A stretch of DNA of 64,000 nucleotides from Lycium barbarum (taxonomy: Eukaryota; Streptophyta; Magnoliopsida; Solanales; Solanaceae), in contig NC_083337.1 in assembly GCF_019175385.1 (NCBI RefSeq), forward strand, positions 165,181,713 through 165,245,712. Reading direction: 5' to 3'. The first letter of the stretch is position 1; each line of letters opens with the position of its first letter. This document shows, piece after piece, positions 12,421 through 23,162 of the stretch. A program made the position numbers and the translations under genes. The notes under the pieces are model-generated. The model saw only the letters and a list, made by a program, of their open reading frames with translations, ran no database searches and was not told the origin of the DNA.

Positions 12421-12886
12421 TATCATTTGCATAAGCAAAACAGAAAAGAGCAAACAAAGTGTTAAAAATAACAAAGTATAGAATGTAAATTTACCAAAGG
12501 CAATTCAGCCTCAACATTTCCAGTTGCATTTCCTTCAGCTTGAGATACAATGGATTCATCATGATGAGGCGACACCAACGTATCACCCTCTTCTATCCTA
12601 TCATCTCTGGCAGGAGATAAATCTCGTTCGAGATGATCAGAAACCATCACATCTTCATCTTGAATTTGCTCAAGATTTTCAAGTATATGTTCTTTTGGTG
12701 GAGAAACGTTGGATTCTTCACGATTGGCGTCACCAAACAGTTCAATGGCAAATTGTTCCTCCACAACAACCTACATAAAGTAACAAATTAAGAAACACAA
12801 CATCCATCATCGAAACAAAAATATTAAAATAAAAAATTAACAAATTCTGAAAGTGGTAAAAGATTTATGAACAAGTTTTGAAAATA

Positions 12887-13160
12887 TATGCCGGAAGGGG
12901 TAAACCTTATGCTTGAAAAAGGGAAAAGTATGCCGGAAGGGGCAAGATTTAAGTTTCAAAAAGTAAAAGTATGCCGGAGTGGGCAGAAAATAACTTTCCA
13001 AAAGAGATGAGTATGCTGGAGGAGGCAGAACATGAGTTTGCATATAAAATGTGAAAGTATGCCAGTGTAGGCAGAAATATAACTTTGTGAAAAAGGTAGT
13101 ATGCCGGAGTAGGCAGAACATGAGTTGCAATAAAAAAAGGGATTATGCCAGGACGGGCAA
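12887..13160. repeat. Phased dyad array B
   Basis: Seven copies at 12887, 12929, 12970, 13012, 13058, 13100 and 13144: steps of 42, 41, 42, 46, 42 and 44 bp. It is the duplicated sister of the array at 12102. Confidence 0.85.
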
Positions 13161-15169
13161 AACTATCATTTGCATATGGGGAAACAAAAAAGAGCACACA
13201 AAGTGTCAACTACCAGAAAAGTGTGCCAGACAACATAGATTTAGAAAACAACAAAGTATAAATGTAAAATTACCGAAGGCAATTCAGCCTCAACATTTTC
13301 GGTTGCATTTAGAGATTAAACTTGTTCAACATCTGTCTCCATGGGACATGTCACATTTGCTTGGCCTTCTCCAAAAACATCTTCAAATGCCACATTTAGA
13401 GAAGCATTTGCATCTTGTAATGTTTTGCGTAATTTTCTTCTCTTGTAAAACAGGATTTTGCCTCCAACTCTGTGTCATCAACGGTTCTTTCACTAGAACC
13501 AGCTTGCACATCTTCCATCTGAATTTCTTGATTACTTTCACCCTCAACATTAGACAAATCAACACCGTTGCCCCCCTCATCTCCGGTGGCAGTTTCAGAT
13601 TCCCAAAATGCCTGTTCAAGATCAGCAACATCTTCCTCAACATCAGACTGCACCGATCTTCTTCGTTGCCCAACGGAAGATTGATCAACATTTTTAGGAG
13701 GCATGGCTTGTTTAGTTTTCCTTTTAGCAGCAGCACTTTTACGAACATATCTTATGCTCTTGCGCCTACCCTTTTCAACATGACGAGGAGAATCAACATG
13801 TCGACGAACATTTTCAGCATGAGAAGCAGTTTGGGATTCAAAATTTAACCCTGCTTTTTGCAAAGCAGAAATCAGCTGATCCATCCGGGCCTTCTCCTTC
13901 TGTTGATTATTCAAACTCCTATCCAATTTAACATCACAAACATTTTCCAGGAACTGTGAATATAAACAAATACAGCAAAGTGTTAAACTCAAGAGAAAAA
14001 AAAAAGGAACAAAACTTTTACAAGAAAAACAGAGAGGACCCGTGAGAAATACCTCAATGCGACGCTCTAGAGAAGAGCTTTCACTGGATTTGCCAGCAAT
14101 ATTGGCATCTTCAGATTCACTTTCATCAGCACTTGAATTGTCCGGAGATTCATCAACCACCCCTTTACCTCGCTATTGAAATAAAATCCATACAACAATA
14201 ATAATAAATAATGACATCAAAATAGAAAAAGAAAAACCACATTAAAAGTTAAACGAAAAGTAAAGGGCAATAAACACCATTACCTTTCCACTCGTGTACT
14301 CTTCAGATACAAGCAATTTCTTCACCTCATTGAAATGTGGAGATTTCTTGCTGACATACGACAACATCAGAGGTTCACGACAATTGCCAATAATATCAAC
14401 ATATTGTTTGCGATAGTCATTGAACCTAGACCAAACCCAAACACTAAAGCCAAAAACAAAACCAACAACACCATAATCAATGGTATGTCTGTTTGTCCCT
14501 TGGTAATATATTGATTTGAAACACCTCAGGAGTTCGGCAAAACACAAAGACCCCCAATTAAACTGCTCAAACAATTCAGTGTCCTCTATGTATACAATAT
14601 GCTGCCACAACACCTTTTTATCAATTCTACCGCCCAATAAAACACGACCAAGAATGTATACCTCTGCTAGCATCACCGCATCAAGGTCATCTTCAAACTA
14701 CATTTTCAGCACTCATCACATTCTTCAAAATCCTCATTTCCAAATTCCTTTTACCATCTCCAACACCAAAATATCTTCTCAAAAGACGACTGCCATTGGT
14801 TTTGTTATATTTAGCATAGAAAGATCTAGGAGGTTCAGTAATTGATAACCCAATGACTCTCTTAAATGATTGCTCTGTAAATGTCACAAGTTTATCTTGT
14901 ATATTAAAATGCATTTCATTGGTTTCAGAACACTGAACTTCCGACAACAACATAAAATTCACCAAGATACCCGGCATTTTTATATTATGTAATTCCATAA
15001 ATTTCCCAAAAGGACGATTCTTCAAAATTACCAACTGTTCTTTTGTAAGAAATTTCTCAACAAATTTAACAAACTTTTCATCCCCTCGCCATACAGCACT
15101 GATGCATATGTCCGTCCACTCTTCCGGAGGAATATAATAGTCAGCAACTTGTCCAAATTGTCGTCTCAT

Positions 15170-16498
15170 GATTTAGCATACTGACATGAGCAAAACATAA
15201 AATTCAATCAGGAAAAAAAAGGAAAAAAAAACACATAAAAAACATTACCAACAAAAATACATTACCAAAATGCATTACCAAAAACGTAAAAAGGAAAAAA
15301 AAATAAATAGAAAACCCTATTCAAATAAAATACAGACACAAACAATTGAAGGAAATAACTTATCAACAAGTAATGAAATAGTAACTAATAACTTACAGAT
15401 GAAATTGAAACCCCACTAAGAGAAATCAATGAATGATAAAGATGATATAGGAAATGTGACAAAGCAACTGCCTTCTTCAACTTTAAAGTGAACAAACGAA
15501 TATAAAAAGTAAAATACAGGAAGAGCGGGCAATATATATTGAACAATTTTTTTTTTTTAAAACTGCACACGTGCTAACCACGTGACAAACTTATGCCGAA
15601 AGCGGCATAATATAAGTGTGTTAGGAATAAAAGTTTGCCGTTGTAGGCATAACTGTGTGGCTTTATATAGAAGTTCAAATTAGTGCATTTTAAATTGGAA
15701 TAACTGTTGAAACGATTAGATTTCAATTGAATGAGGATACAGGGAGTTTGAACTGAGGTAACTGTTAGTGAAATTTGAATTGAGGTAACTGTTGTAATTA
15801 TTGACAAAAATACAAAGAGTTTCAGTTTTTTCTCTTTTTTTTTTTTTTTAAAAAAAAAGAAAAGAATTAATACATTTTCAATTGGAAGTAAATGTAGAAA
15901 TACCTATTAGAGATATTGGGAATAAGAGTCACTTTTTCATTATCTTTTTTTATTTCTAGCGGAAAAAAAAACTGTTACTACGAATTTAGAAGTATGCCGG
16001 AAGGGGCATAATTTCTGTTCCCAACGGGTAAACTTATGCCGGAGGCGGCAAGATTAAAATTATTGATTTTTGTTTTTAAAGCAAAAACAGTTACTAAAAT
16101 TTAAATTGGAGTAACTGTCGCAACTATTGACAAAAATACAAAGAATTTTTCAGTTTTTCTTTCCATTTTTTTAAAAAAACAAAATAATTAATACATTAAT
16201 TGGAAGTAACTGTCGCACTTATTGGAGATGTTTTGGAACAAGAGTCACTTTTTAATTATCTTTTTTATTTTTAGGAAAAACAGTTACTTCCATCTTAGAA
16301 GTATGCCGGAAAGGGCAGAACATCTATTGAGAAAATGGCAAAAGTATGCCCGTTAAGGCAGACTACAGAACACAGTTTGAAAAAGTGAAACTTCATTATA
16401 TGTACAGAAATGAAAGACCAATTTACATATACATCATTCGAAAAAGGGAGAAACACAATAACATAACACTTGCCGTAAATAACAACAAAAAAATCAAT
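15170..16498. other. Spacer between the two DUF1985 genes
   Basis: No coding region. Dyad pairs at 15592/15634, 15993/16035 and 16302/16345 (42, 42 and 43 bp apart), including TATGCCGAAAGCGGCATA. AACAGTTAC and GTAACTGT words recur between 15690 and 16290, and an 80-bp block matching 2600-2690 and 3650-3740 lies at 15660-15760. Confidence 0.6.
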
Positions 16499-18999
16499 TC
16501 ACTTTCCTAACTCTTCTGCAGTACAGTATATATCTTCAGCAGCAGAACTCAACCGTTTCTCAACTGGAGTACTGCTTGGTGTAAGCAAATACCAATTAGG
16601 ATAACCATCATCCTCTTTGTTTCTATCTTCGCATCTCGGACGTTTTCTAGTACCATCTTCTTCTTTGTTTCCATCTTCGCATCTTGGACGTTTTCTACTA
16701 TTTTCAACAGCAGCTGCTACTTCATTTACATTTTGTGATGCTTCATTAGAAGAAAACAAAATATCTCTGCGTGGAAAAGCATCATTAATTGCAGCAATTT
16801 CATTAAGTGCTTCTTTTTTTGCGCGGTCTTTATTTTCTTTCACATATTCCTTTTCAAACTGAGAAATAGTTTGAGTTTTATCAGACAATTGACTTGATGA
16901 AGAAACAACAGCATCACAGAGCATATCGAGCATGGGAGATGTCTCATTTTTTGTAGACCTTGCTTTACAAGATTTCTTTTCGCTATGCAGTCGAACTAAA
17001 CTTTCAACACAATGCATCACATAATCAAATTTACTTTCCAAACTGTCAAGTCTACTTTCTAAACAAGTTCTTTTAGCACTTTCAGAAGCTGCTACACCTG
17101 ACTTTGTTTCATCATGTACACGAACTAAGCTATCCACAGCATTAATCGCGCCAACAAAATTTTTATCCAATTCTTCGAAACGGCTATCCAAAGACTACAA
17201 AAAAACGAAAAAAAAAAAATTAAACAAAGAAGAAAATAAAATGAGAATAAACAAAAACAACAAATGCAGCATGCAAAGTATACATATCATATTAACAAAC
17301 TCAAAAATAAAAAAATAAAAGGCCATACCTTTACTTGATTGACAATTGTAGATCGTTCATCATCAAGTTGCTTCTTCACACCAGACAAAACACCCTGTAT
17401 AACAGATCAATAAAACAACACATTACTTTTGATGTCACTAAATTAATGTTGAACAAGTATGCCGGAACCGGCAGAACTGAAGTCTGAAAATGAAAACAGT
17501 TTGCCGGTAGGGGCAGAATTCAAATATGAAAGGAGAACTGTATGCCGGAAGAGGCAGATTTTAAGTTTGCAAAACAAAAAAATATGCCTCAAGAGGCATA
17601 AACTTTCATTTCCAAAACCAAAACAGAGAAGACTGCAAAATGTGTTACCTACAAAAATTAGTCTCAAAATGAGAACAGTATGCCGGTAGGGGCAGAATTG
17701 AAAATATGAAAGGAGAAATGTATGCCGGAAGGGGCAGATTCTACGTTTGCAAAACCAAAAAGTATGGCTCAAGGGGCATAAACTTTAATTTCCATAACCA
17801 AAACTGAAAAGACTACAAAAATGTCTCCTACTAAAATACTATACCACAAAGCCTCTAACTCAGAATTCAGTTAAACAACCAAAAACACAAAAAGCAAAGT
17901 ACAACTTACATCAACTATCTGAGAAGTAACTTCAAATGGCAAAACCGCACGGGAAGAACAAGGGCCTGAATCATCAGGAAATTTAAGTGCAACTGGATAA
18001 TCCAGCATCTCTTGTTCTGTACCAACAACAACAGCATGGACAATAAATTTCTTGAATCTCTATAACACAATATAAACACATCAATTTAGACAAAAACACA
18101 AAAAATAACAAGAGGGAAAAAGAACCAAGAAAAAGAAGCATCAACAAAAGGGGAACACATACTTTTTCAGCATGGAAGAAATTATCAGTAATAACTTTAT
18201 AATCAACTTGCTTTGAAGGACCCCAAGACAACATACGAGGAGACTTCAGACCATGAAAACTTGAAAACCCTCGAAAGATAGGGAAAACCTCCAACAGCCA
18301 CACATTTAAAGCGTAAGGGAAACCACTAATCATATAACGTGTAGATGGCGTGCTCTTGAAAGTCTTCACACAACCACGAATCGACCGTACCAACCAATTA
18401 AAACTAAGAGAACCCCAAGGATAAGACACCCGAAGACTGTCATCGTCAATTATCTTCATTAGATGACCTTTAACAACACATTTCTCGTTACGACCCAACA
18501 AAACCCTCTCCAATATATAGACCTCAGCAAGTCTAACAGGATCACTAGATCTTTCCCAAAAACCACCAGTACGATTACTTGACTTGATCTGTAAAAAACT
18601 CCTGAGATCACACAACCTTATTGTATCCTGATTTGGAAAATAAAGTCTCAACAATCTATTTGGTCTGCTAGACACAACACTAAAATCGCCAACACAAGAA
18701 TCCAACCCAGTAATAAGATGGAAAGACTCGGAATCAAATACACACACGCGATCAAAAATCTTAAACTTTAACACACTATCATTACTAGATGTAAGTTGCG
18801 ATAAGATCAAGCAATGGAAAATATTATCACTCAGGCGGACATCAACCAAATCCATAAACTGTCCAAACACACCCTTTTTCAACAACTCCAATTGAGAGAC
18901 ACTCAAAAAGGACAAAATCAAACTCCGAAAATGAAAATCACCACTCCACATGCCACCTCCTTCAACCCAATGTTTAAACTTAACCAAGGGATGTTCCTC
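16499..18999 (-). CDS. DUF1985-like protein with coiled-coil-like tail, MULE-borne
   Basis: Exons 18999-18163, 18059-17910, 17394-17329 and 17194-16499 join in frame with standard splice sites. The first exon, from EEHPLVKFKHW, aligns with the DUF1985 region of the neighbouring Ulp1 gene (DPVRLAEVYILERVLLG here, DAVMLAEVYILGRVLLG there; YPWGSLSFNWLVRSI against FNWGSLCFAELLRCF). The rest is polar and heptad-like (SLDSRFEELDKNF, LESRLDSLESKFDYV) with a duplicated basic motif RKRPRCED that could be a nuclear signal. No protease domain follows. The start is uncertain: the first exon begins after an acceptor at 19000, so the ATG lies further upstream. Function unknown. Confidence 0.65.
17458..17780. 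repeat. Phased dyad array C, duplicated
   Basis: Copies at 17458, 17500, 17541 and 17583 (steps 42, 41, 42), then at 17679, 17721 and 17763 (42, 42). The two groups are copies of one block; compare TGAAAACAGTTTGCCGGTAG with TGAGAACAGTATGCCGGTAG. It sits in an intron of the DUF1985 gene. Confidence 0.85.
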
Positions 19000-19866
19000 C
19001 TATAAAAGAAAAATTAATGTCAACAGAATCCAAGAGTTTAGATAAGAATAAACCAAAAATGAGAATGAAAATAATTAACATATACCATAATAAAAAATCA
19101 ACCCCTAGACTGGTACACAAATACCTGCATAATAGAAGAAAGAACCAAAACACATAAGATTGCATAAAAGGCCAACATTATTAACAAAACAACACCAAAA
19201 CACATAAAGATTGCATAAAAACCAAAATTATTAACAAGACAACACCAAAAAACCAAGACACACATAAATTAACTTAATTCATGAAGTTATGCCGGAACAG
19301 GCATAACTTTATGCCGGAACCGGCATAACTTCAGTTTCAAAAAGCAACAACTCTGCCGGACCCGGCATATGTTGCCTCAGACAAACACATTCTTCACAAA
19401 ACCTAGATTACTAAACAAAAACAACAGCAACAACATAAAACAGCTGTTCACAGACAAAACTTCAAAGATTCAACAAAGAGAAAACCAAAACGCATATCAA
19501 AATCAACTAAAACATATTACAACATTCATAATACGACATTCAAAAAACCAGAATATATACATGGGGAACGAAACTAGAGTTCAAAAAATCATACAGACAC
19601 TGTAACAAAAACACTATAATTTTAAATAAAAAAGGATCAATTAAATATAAAAAACGATGAAGACAAAGATATCAATTCAACATAAAAACAAATATTGAAA
19701 CGAGCAAAATATCCAAATTCGTACCTAAATTTTAGAACAGATAAGACAGACACAAAACAGATGAGGAACGAAGAAGCAAAAAAAGAAAAGAAAAGGGCAA
19801 ATGACGAAATAGAAAGGGTTTTAATGGGGTAAGAGTAATTTCGTCAAAAAATATTCATTAAACAGG
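19000..19866 (-). other. 5' region of the right-hand MULE gene
   Basis: No convincing exon. The three dyads at 19288, 19310 and 19352 are the most symmetric of all, with steps of 22 and 42 bp; TATGCCGGAACCGGCATA at 19310 is a perfect palindrome. AG|GTACGAATTTGG near 19720 on the minus strand is a possible leader splice donor that would pair with the acceptor at 19000. Confidence 0.5.
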
Positions 19867-19955
19867 CGGCAAGGGCAAAAATTAAAGAAGGCATAAATGA
19901 AGGGCAAAATATAAAGACCAGCCCAAAAGAAGGGCACTCCGCGCAAAAAAAAAAG
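19867..19955 (-). repeat. MULE right terminal inverted repeat
   Basis: In reverse complement it reads GCGCGGAGTGCCCTTCTTTT, GGGCTGGTCTTTATATTTTG, then CCCTTC. It matches 1887-1967 with scattered differences and has an A-run (T-run in reverse complement) at the tip. Confidence 0.85.
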
Positions 19956-19964
19956 ATTAAGGTA
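19956..19964. repeat. 9-bp target site duplication, right copy of the MULE
   Basis: ATTAAGGTA, identical to 1878-1886. The empty site would read GGCA-ATTAAGGTA-ACCTC. Confidence 0.85.
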
Positions 19965-21284
19965 ACCTCTAAGTGCCACTAGACAACCATATGGTGCTAA
20001 AAAAGCTCATAACCACCACTTGGTATTTCCACGTTACAGGAAATCGTTCTCTCGTAAGAACTCCTATTTCTAATCCGTATTGTGATCTATAGACCGAGAG
20101 CTCTCTTCACTAATTAGCTTTCTGCATGTATACTATTCGAGGAGTGCAACTCTTATGATCAGTCAATCTATTTATTAGCTCAAATATTATCTATTTCAAG
20201 GGGAAAAAACTATTACCATAATCTCAAATTTAAATTAGTTAAGGTCAGCTAAGTAAATGCCACTGAAAAAAAGTTCTACTGGGCCATGGAAGAAGAAATG
20301 AGGGAAGCGTTATTGCTATGGAAAAATGACCCAGTAATACTAGTTAAGACTCTATATTACAAAACATAAGGATAATTTTTCTTATTTATAAAACATACCA
20401 ACTTAATTACAAAACATAACAGATCTGAGAAAAATAAAAGCCCACCCTTCCCTTCTCCTTTTCCCCATTCTCTGTTTCATCCAAAACAGAGCTACCCCAC
20501 CCTTCCTTTCCCCTTCTCCCTATTCTCCGTTTCCTCTGAGAAATTCACCGCCCTACCCTTCTCTTCTTCTCTGACGTCTTCTTTGGCGAGTTCAAGCCAC
20601 GCTCTGGTGAAAAATTTAAACAAACACGATTTGGAAAAACACAGATCTGAAAAAAGGCAGATCTAGAAAAAATTAATCTGCCCGTCTTAGGGTGAAATAC
20701 AAATCCCATCAGCTTCCTCTTCGTTCACTGCAGTGCAAACTAGGGTTTCAGATTGAAGTTATCAACACTAAATTTCTCTCGAATAGTTGCTAGTCGAGCA
20801 ATCTAAGTGGTGTGGTTGCATTTGGGCTAACGATGAAAGAAAGAAAGAAGAAAGCAAAATGGTACAAGGATAAGAAGAAGAATGTTGAGTTTGTATGATT
20901 TTTATTTCTATTTTTTAAAAAGTTTTATATGTTGTTGTAGTTGTCTTAAATTTGTATTAGTATTGTATGAAAGTTGTATACAATGTTGTTAGTTGTATTA
21001 AATTTCCAAAAACCTAACATGAACTTTTACAAATTTTATACAGCTATACATATTTCATACCATTTCTATACCGTTTTCATACATGAAAAATATGAGAATT
21101 CTAAGCCTTGAGCGAGATATACATATTTTATACAGTTTTCACACACAAAAATTGATCGAAATATTTAAGCCTTGAACGATATATACATATTTCATACACA
21201 AAATTCTAAGCGAAAATTTTAAGCTTTGAGCGAGATATACACATTTCGTAAAGTTTTCATACACAAATTTCTTTGTAAATATAC
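19965..21284. other. Intergenic, no gene identified
   Basis: A pyrimidine-rich stretch at 20450-20560 looks like a plant 5' leader, and a 20-codon lysine-rich reading starts near 20833, but no conserved protein follows. At 21100-21270 a unit of about 60 bp (GCGAGATATACATATTTTAT with ATACA..TTTTCA) is repeated about three times with drift. Confidence 0.5.
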
Positions 21285-22521
21285 TCTATTCTTATTACTA
21301 TTATATATAAGAGCAAATGTGGGGACTTTTGTAGTCCTCACAATAATTTCCCAATTTTTTTAAAACTTTCTAATTAATTACTTTTAGGTCCTAATATTGT
21401 TTATTTAAGTCAATTTTTTGTTTTTGTTTTTAAGATCTACTTTTCAAAAGCTATCGAACCTGGGGACTTTTGTAGTCCTCACAATAATTTTCAAAATTTT
21501 TTAAAACTTTTTAATTAATTACTTTTAGGTCCTAATCTTATTTATTTAAGTCATTTTTTTTTTTGTTTTTAAGATCTACTTTTGAAAAGCTATCGAACCT
21601 CCTACCTCATTTTTCATGTTCTTTGGTTTTCTGGTTGGTGCTCGATATCCGCATTTGAGCCCAATTCATCCAGATAATTCGCACTGTATCGCGCCTATTC
21701 GGGGGGAGCGCTTCCTCCAAAGATTTTTTCCATATTCATGTTCGAAACCCTAATCCCTAATTAAGAGAGGAACAGCTCCATCCGCTGCACAAGTTAAATT
21801 ATGTATTTGTCTTAAAAGTTCATTAACTCTGTATAGATTATTTATTTAAAACTAAATAACTTCAGAAAATTAGGATACATAAGTTATAAATGTCAAATTC
21901 TGGCTCCACATTTGATTTGAAGTAAATAATTTCATCAAAATGGAAGTTAAAATATTAAAGGAGTGGAATGAAAATTTTGCTTTGATATAACTACCCACTT
22001 GTGGGACTACAATGGGTATATGGTTGTTGTTGTACACTTGTAAAAAAAAATTGTATACAAGTAGTGACTTTGTAAGTTAACTGGATCCATATAAAAGTGA
22101 CCTGGGGAGGATGTTTCCCAAACCTTTAACTCGTTTGTATTTAGTTCTTCACACAATTCAAGTAATATAATTAATAGTGAAAGTACAGTAACTCAACCAG
22201 TGTAGATAAATATACTTTCGAAGTGGATACCATAGATATCATCATGATTTTTGTAGTTTCCTCTTTAATGGGATAAATGAGAAATTGTGCAATGGAATTG
22301 TCTCTTTTGACGATTGCTGTAGCATTAGGTAACGGTAATAAGGCATAATAGTTGTTTACCTTCTAAAAAAGAAATAGTAACTTTTTTAGAATGTTTACTC
22401 AAAATCCTTGCGGGTTAAGCTCATATTGTTTTATGTTTATAGTTTTGTCTGCTGAAAAAAGTGCGATAAATTTTTATATTTTGAGTTTGGGCTCGGGCTT
22501 AGCACGGGCCTGCCATAACTA

Positions 22522-22522
<1 letters not shown>
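21285..22522 (+). mobile_element. Helitron-like non-autonomous element, copy 1
   Basis: Ends in a GC-rich potential hairpin, GGGCTCGGGCTTAGCACGGG, followed by CTAG and then T, which is the usual Helitron 3' layout. A second copy at 62030-63117 has the same inside (CCGCATTTGAGCCC, CATCAAAATG.AAGTTAAAATA) and the same end. The 5' side has a 130-bp tandem duplication (GGGGACTTTTGTAGTCCTCA at 21332 and again at about 21462). A worn SINE tail with TTG repeats lies near 21990-22035. No protein coding. The 5' border is approximate. Confidence 0.5.

Positions 22523-22573
<51 letters not shown>
22523..22573. repeat. (TA)n microsatellite
   Basis: About 25 uninterrupted TA units directly after the CTAG terminus of the Helitron-like element. 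Confidence 0.95.
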
Positions 22574-22574
<1 letters not shown>

Positions 22575-22620
22575 CTATTCTCCCGCTATGCTATTAGCCT
22601 TAGCCCAAAGTCTTTTAGTC

Positions 22621-23162
22621 GGGCCTTTTTTGCGCAAATTGTCTATATAAAATGGTCTTTGATTTTTGCCCCTCAAATTGCTGGTCTTTAATGTTTGTCA
22701 TTGCTTCTCATTTAATGAAAAATTGTGGGCCAGAGTACCCTTATTCGCTGGTCTACGAAATCATAGATTCTGGGTTTGATCCTCAGTAAAGGTGATGAAT
22801 TCGTTGTTTTCTTACCCAAAAAAAAAAAAAATCGCAAGGCATAAGTTTAGTGAAATTTTGTCTTGTTCGGCATAAGTTCTGCAGGAATTAAATTATCTGG
22901 CATATGTTGTGTAATAACTAATTCTGTCGGCACTAAATAACTAATTAGCCAAAAAACTTAATTCCTATAGAACTTATGCGGGACAAGGCAAAGGTTCTAT
23001 ACCTTGCAAAATTAGGTCATAAATAAGGGTAGATCGATTTTTTTATTATTATTTTTTTGACCACTTTTTGTTGCTTAAATTGTCTTAGGACAAAAATTAA
23101 AGACCATTTGATGAGCAAAAGTTAAATACCACCCCAAGATAGGGCATTTGTGCGAATGACCC
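22621..23162. mobile_element. MULE-like MITE A
   Basis: Left end GGGCCTTTTTTGCGCAAATT then GGTCTTTGATTTTTGCCCCT; the right end in reverse complement shows GCACAAATGCCCTATCTTGG and GGTATTTAACTTTTGC. Same terminal theme as the 18-kb MULE, without coding. It also has dispersed GGCATAAGTT words. Borders are approximate. Confidence 0.55.

Larger units (their letters stand above)
11165..13310 (-). repeat. Tandemly duplicated exon and intron block in the Ulp1 gene
   Basis: Exons at 11929 and 12770 both begin VVxEEQ and run through FGDAN.EES.VSPPK. The exon ends at 12495 (NATGNVEAELPL) and near 13278 (NATENVEAELPS) also match. The intervening introns 12000-12430 and 12840-13200 are copies of one another with the same series of dyads. 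Inside the 11929 exon an 18-residue unit, PEPIN.VEPLRSEPANAD, is repeated twice. Confidence 0.8.
9824..15169 (-). pseudogene. DUF1985 plus Ulp1-like cysteine protease (C48) gene, interrupted
   Basis: Exons read as 15169-14284, 14172-14053, 13953-about 13278, 12770-12495, 11929-11165, 10943-10811, 10700-10189, 10088-9824. The N-terminal exon matches the DUF1985 region of plant transposon Ulp1 proteins (WGSLCFAELLRCF, LAEVYILGRVLLGG). The middle is acidic, low-complexity and partly duplicated. The last exons give a C48 fold: His in SHYVLAVF (10403), then VVYNSL where family members usually have Asp (Asn codon at 10352), Gln in YPKQGS, and Cys in DYNCGRF (10078). The family removes SUMO-like modifiers; this copy may be inactive. 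Breaks: frameshift near 14700, frameshift near 13420, in-frame TAA near 13320, frame change near 11490. Confidence 0.75.
1887..19955. mobile_element. 18-kb Mutator-like element (MULE) with transposase, B3, Ulp1 and DUF1985 genes
   Basis: Bounded by imperfect terminal inverted repeats (GCGCGAATGCCCCTCTTTTG left; GCGCGGAGTGCCCTTCTTTT in the reverse complement of the right) and a perfect 9-bp duplication. Contents in order: transposase (+), B3 gene (-), Ulp1/DUF1985 gene (-), DUF1985-coiled-coil gene (-). Plant MULEs carrying Ulp1-like proteases are known (the Kaonashi group), so the transposase plus Ulp1 layout fits them; the B3 gene and the second DUF1985 gene are additions I do not know from that group. 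Spacers hold internal tandem duplications and a dyad array spaced near 42 bp. Two stops in the transposase and several breaks in the Ulp1 gene suggest that this copy is no longer autonomous. The intact duplication points to a moderately recent insertion. Confidence 0.88.

Noticed and set aside
12102..13160. Regularly spaced palindromic repeats resembling a CRISPR array
   Set aside because: Plant nuclear context, no cas genes, spacers are similar to each other in duplicated blocks, and the repeats are variable. They belong to the MULE.
13051..13848. 265-residue plus-strand ORF
   Set aside because: It runs antisense to the Ulp1 gene exon and dyad array; composition is low-complexity and no family is recognisable.
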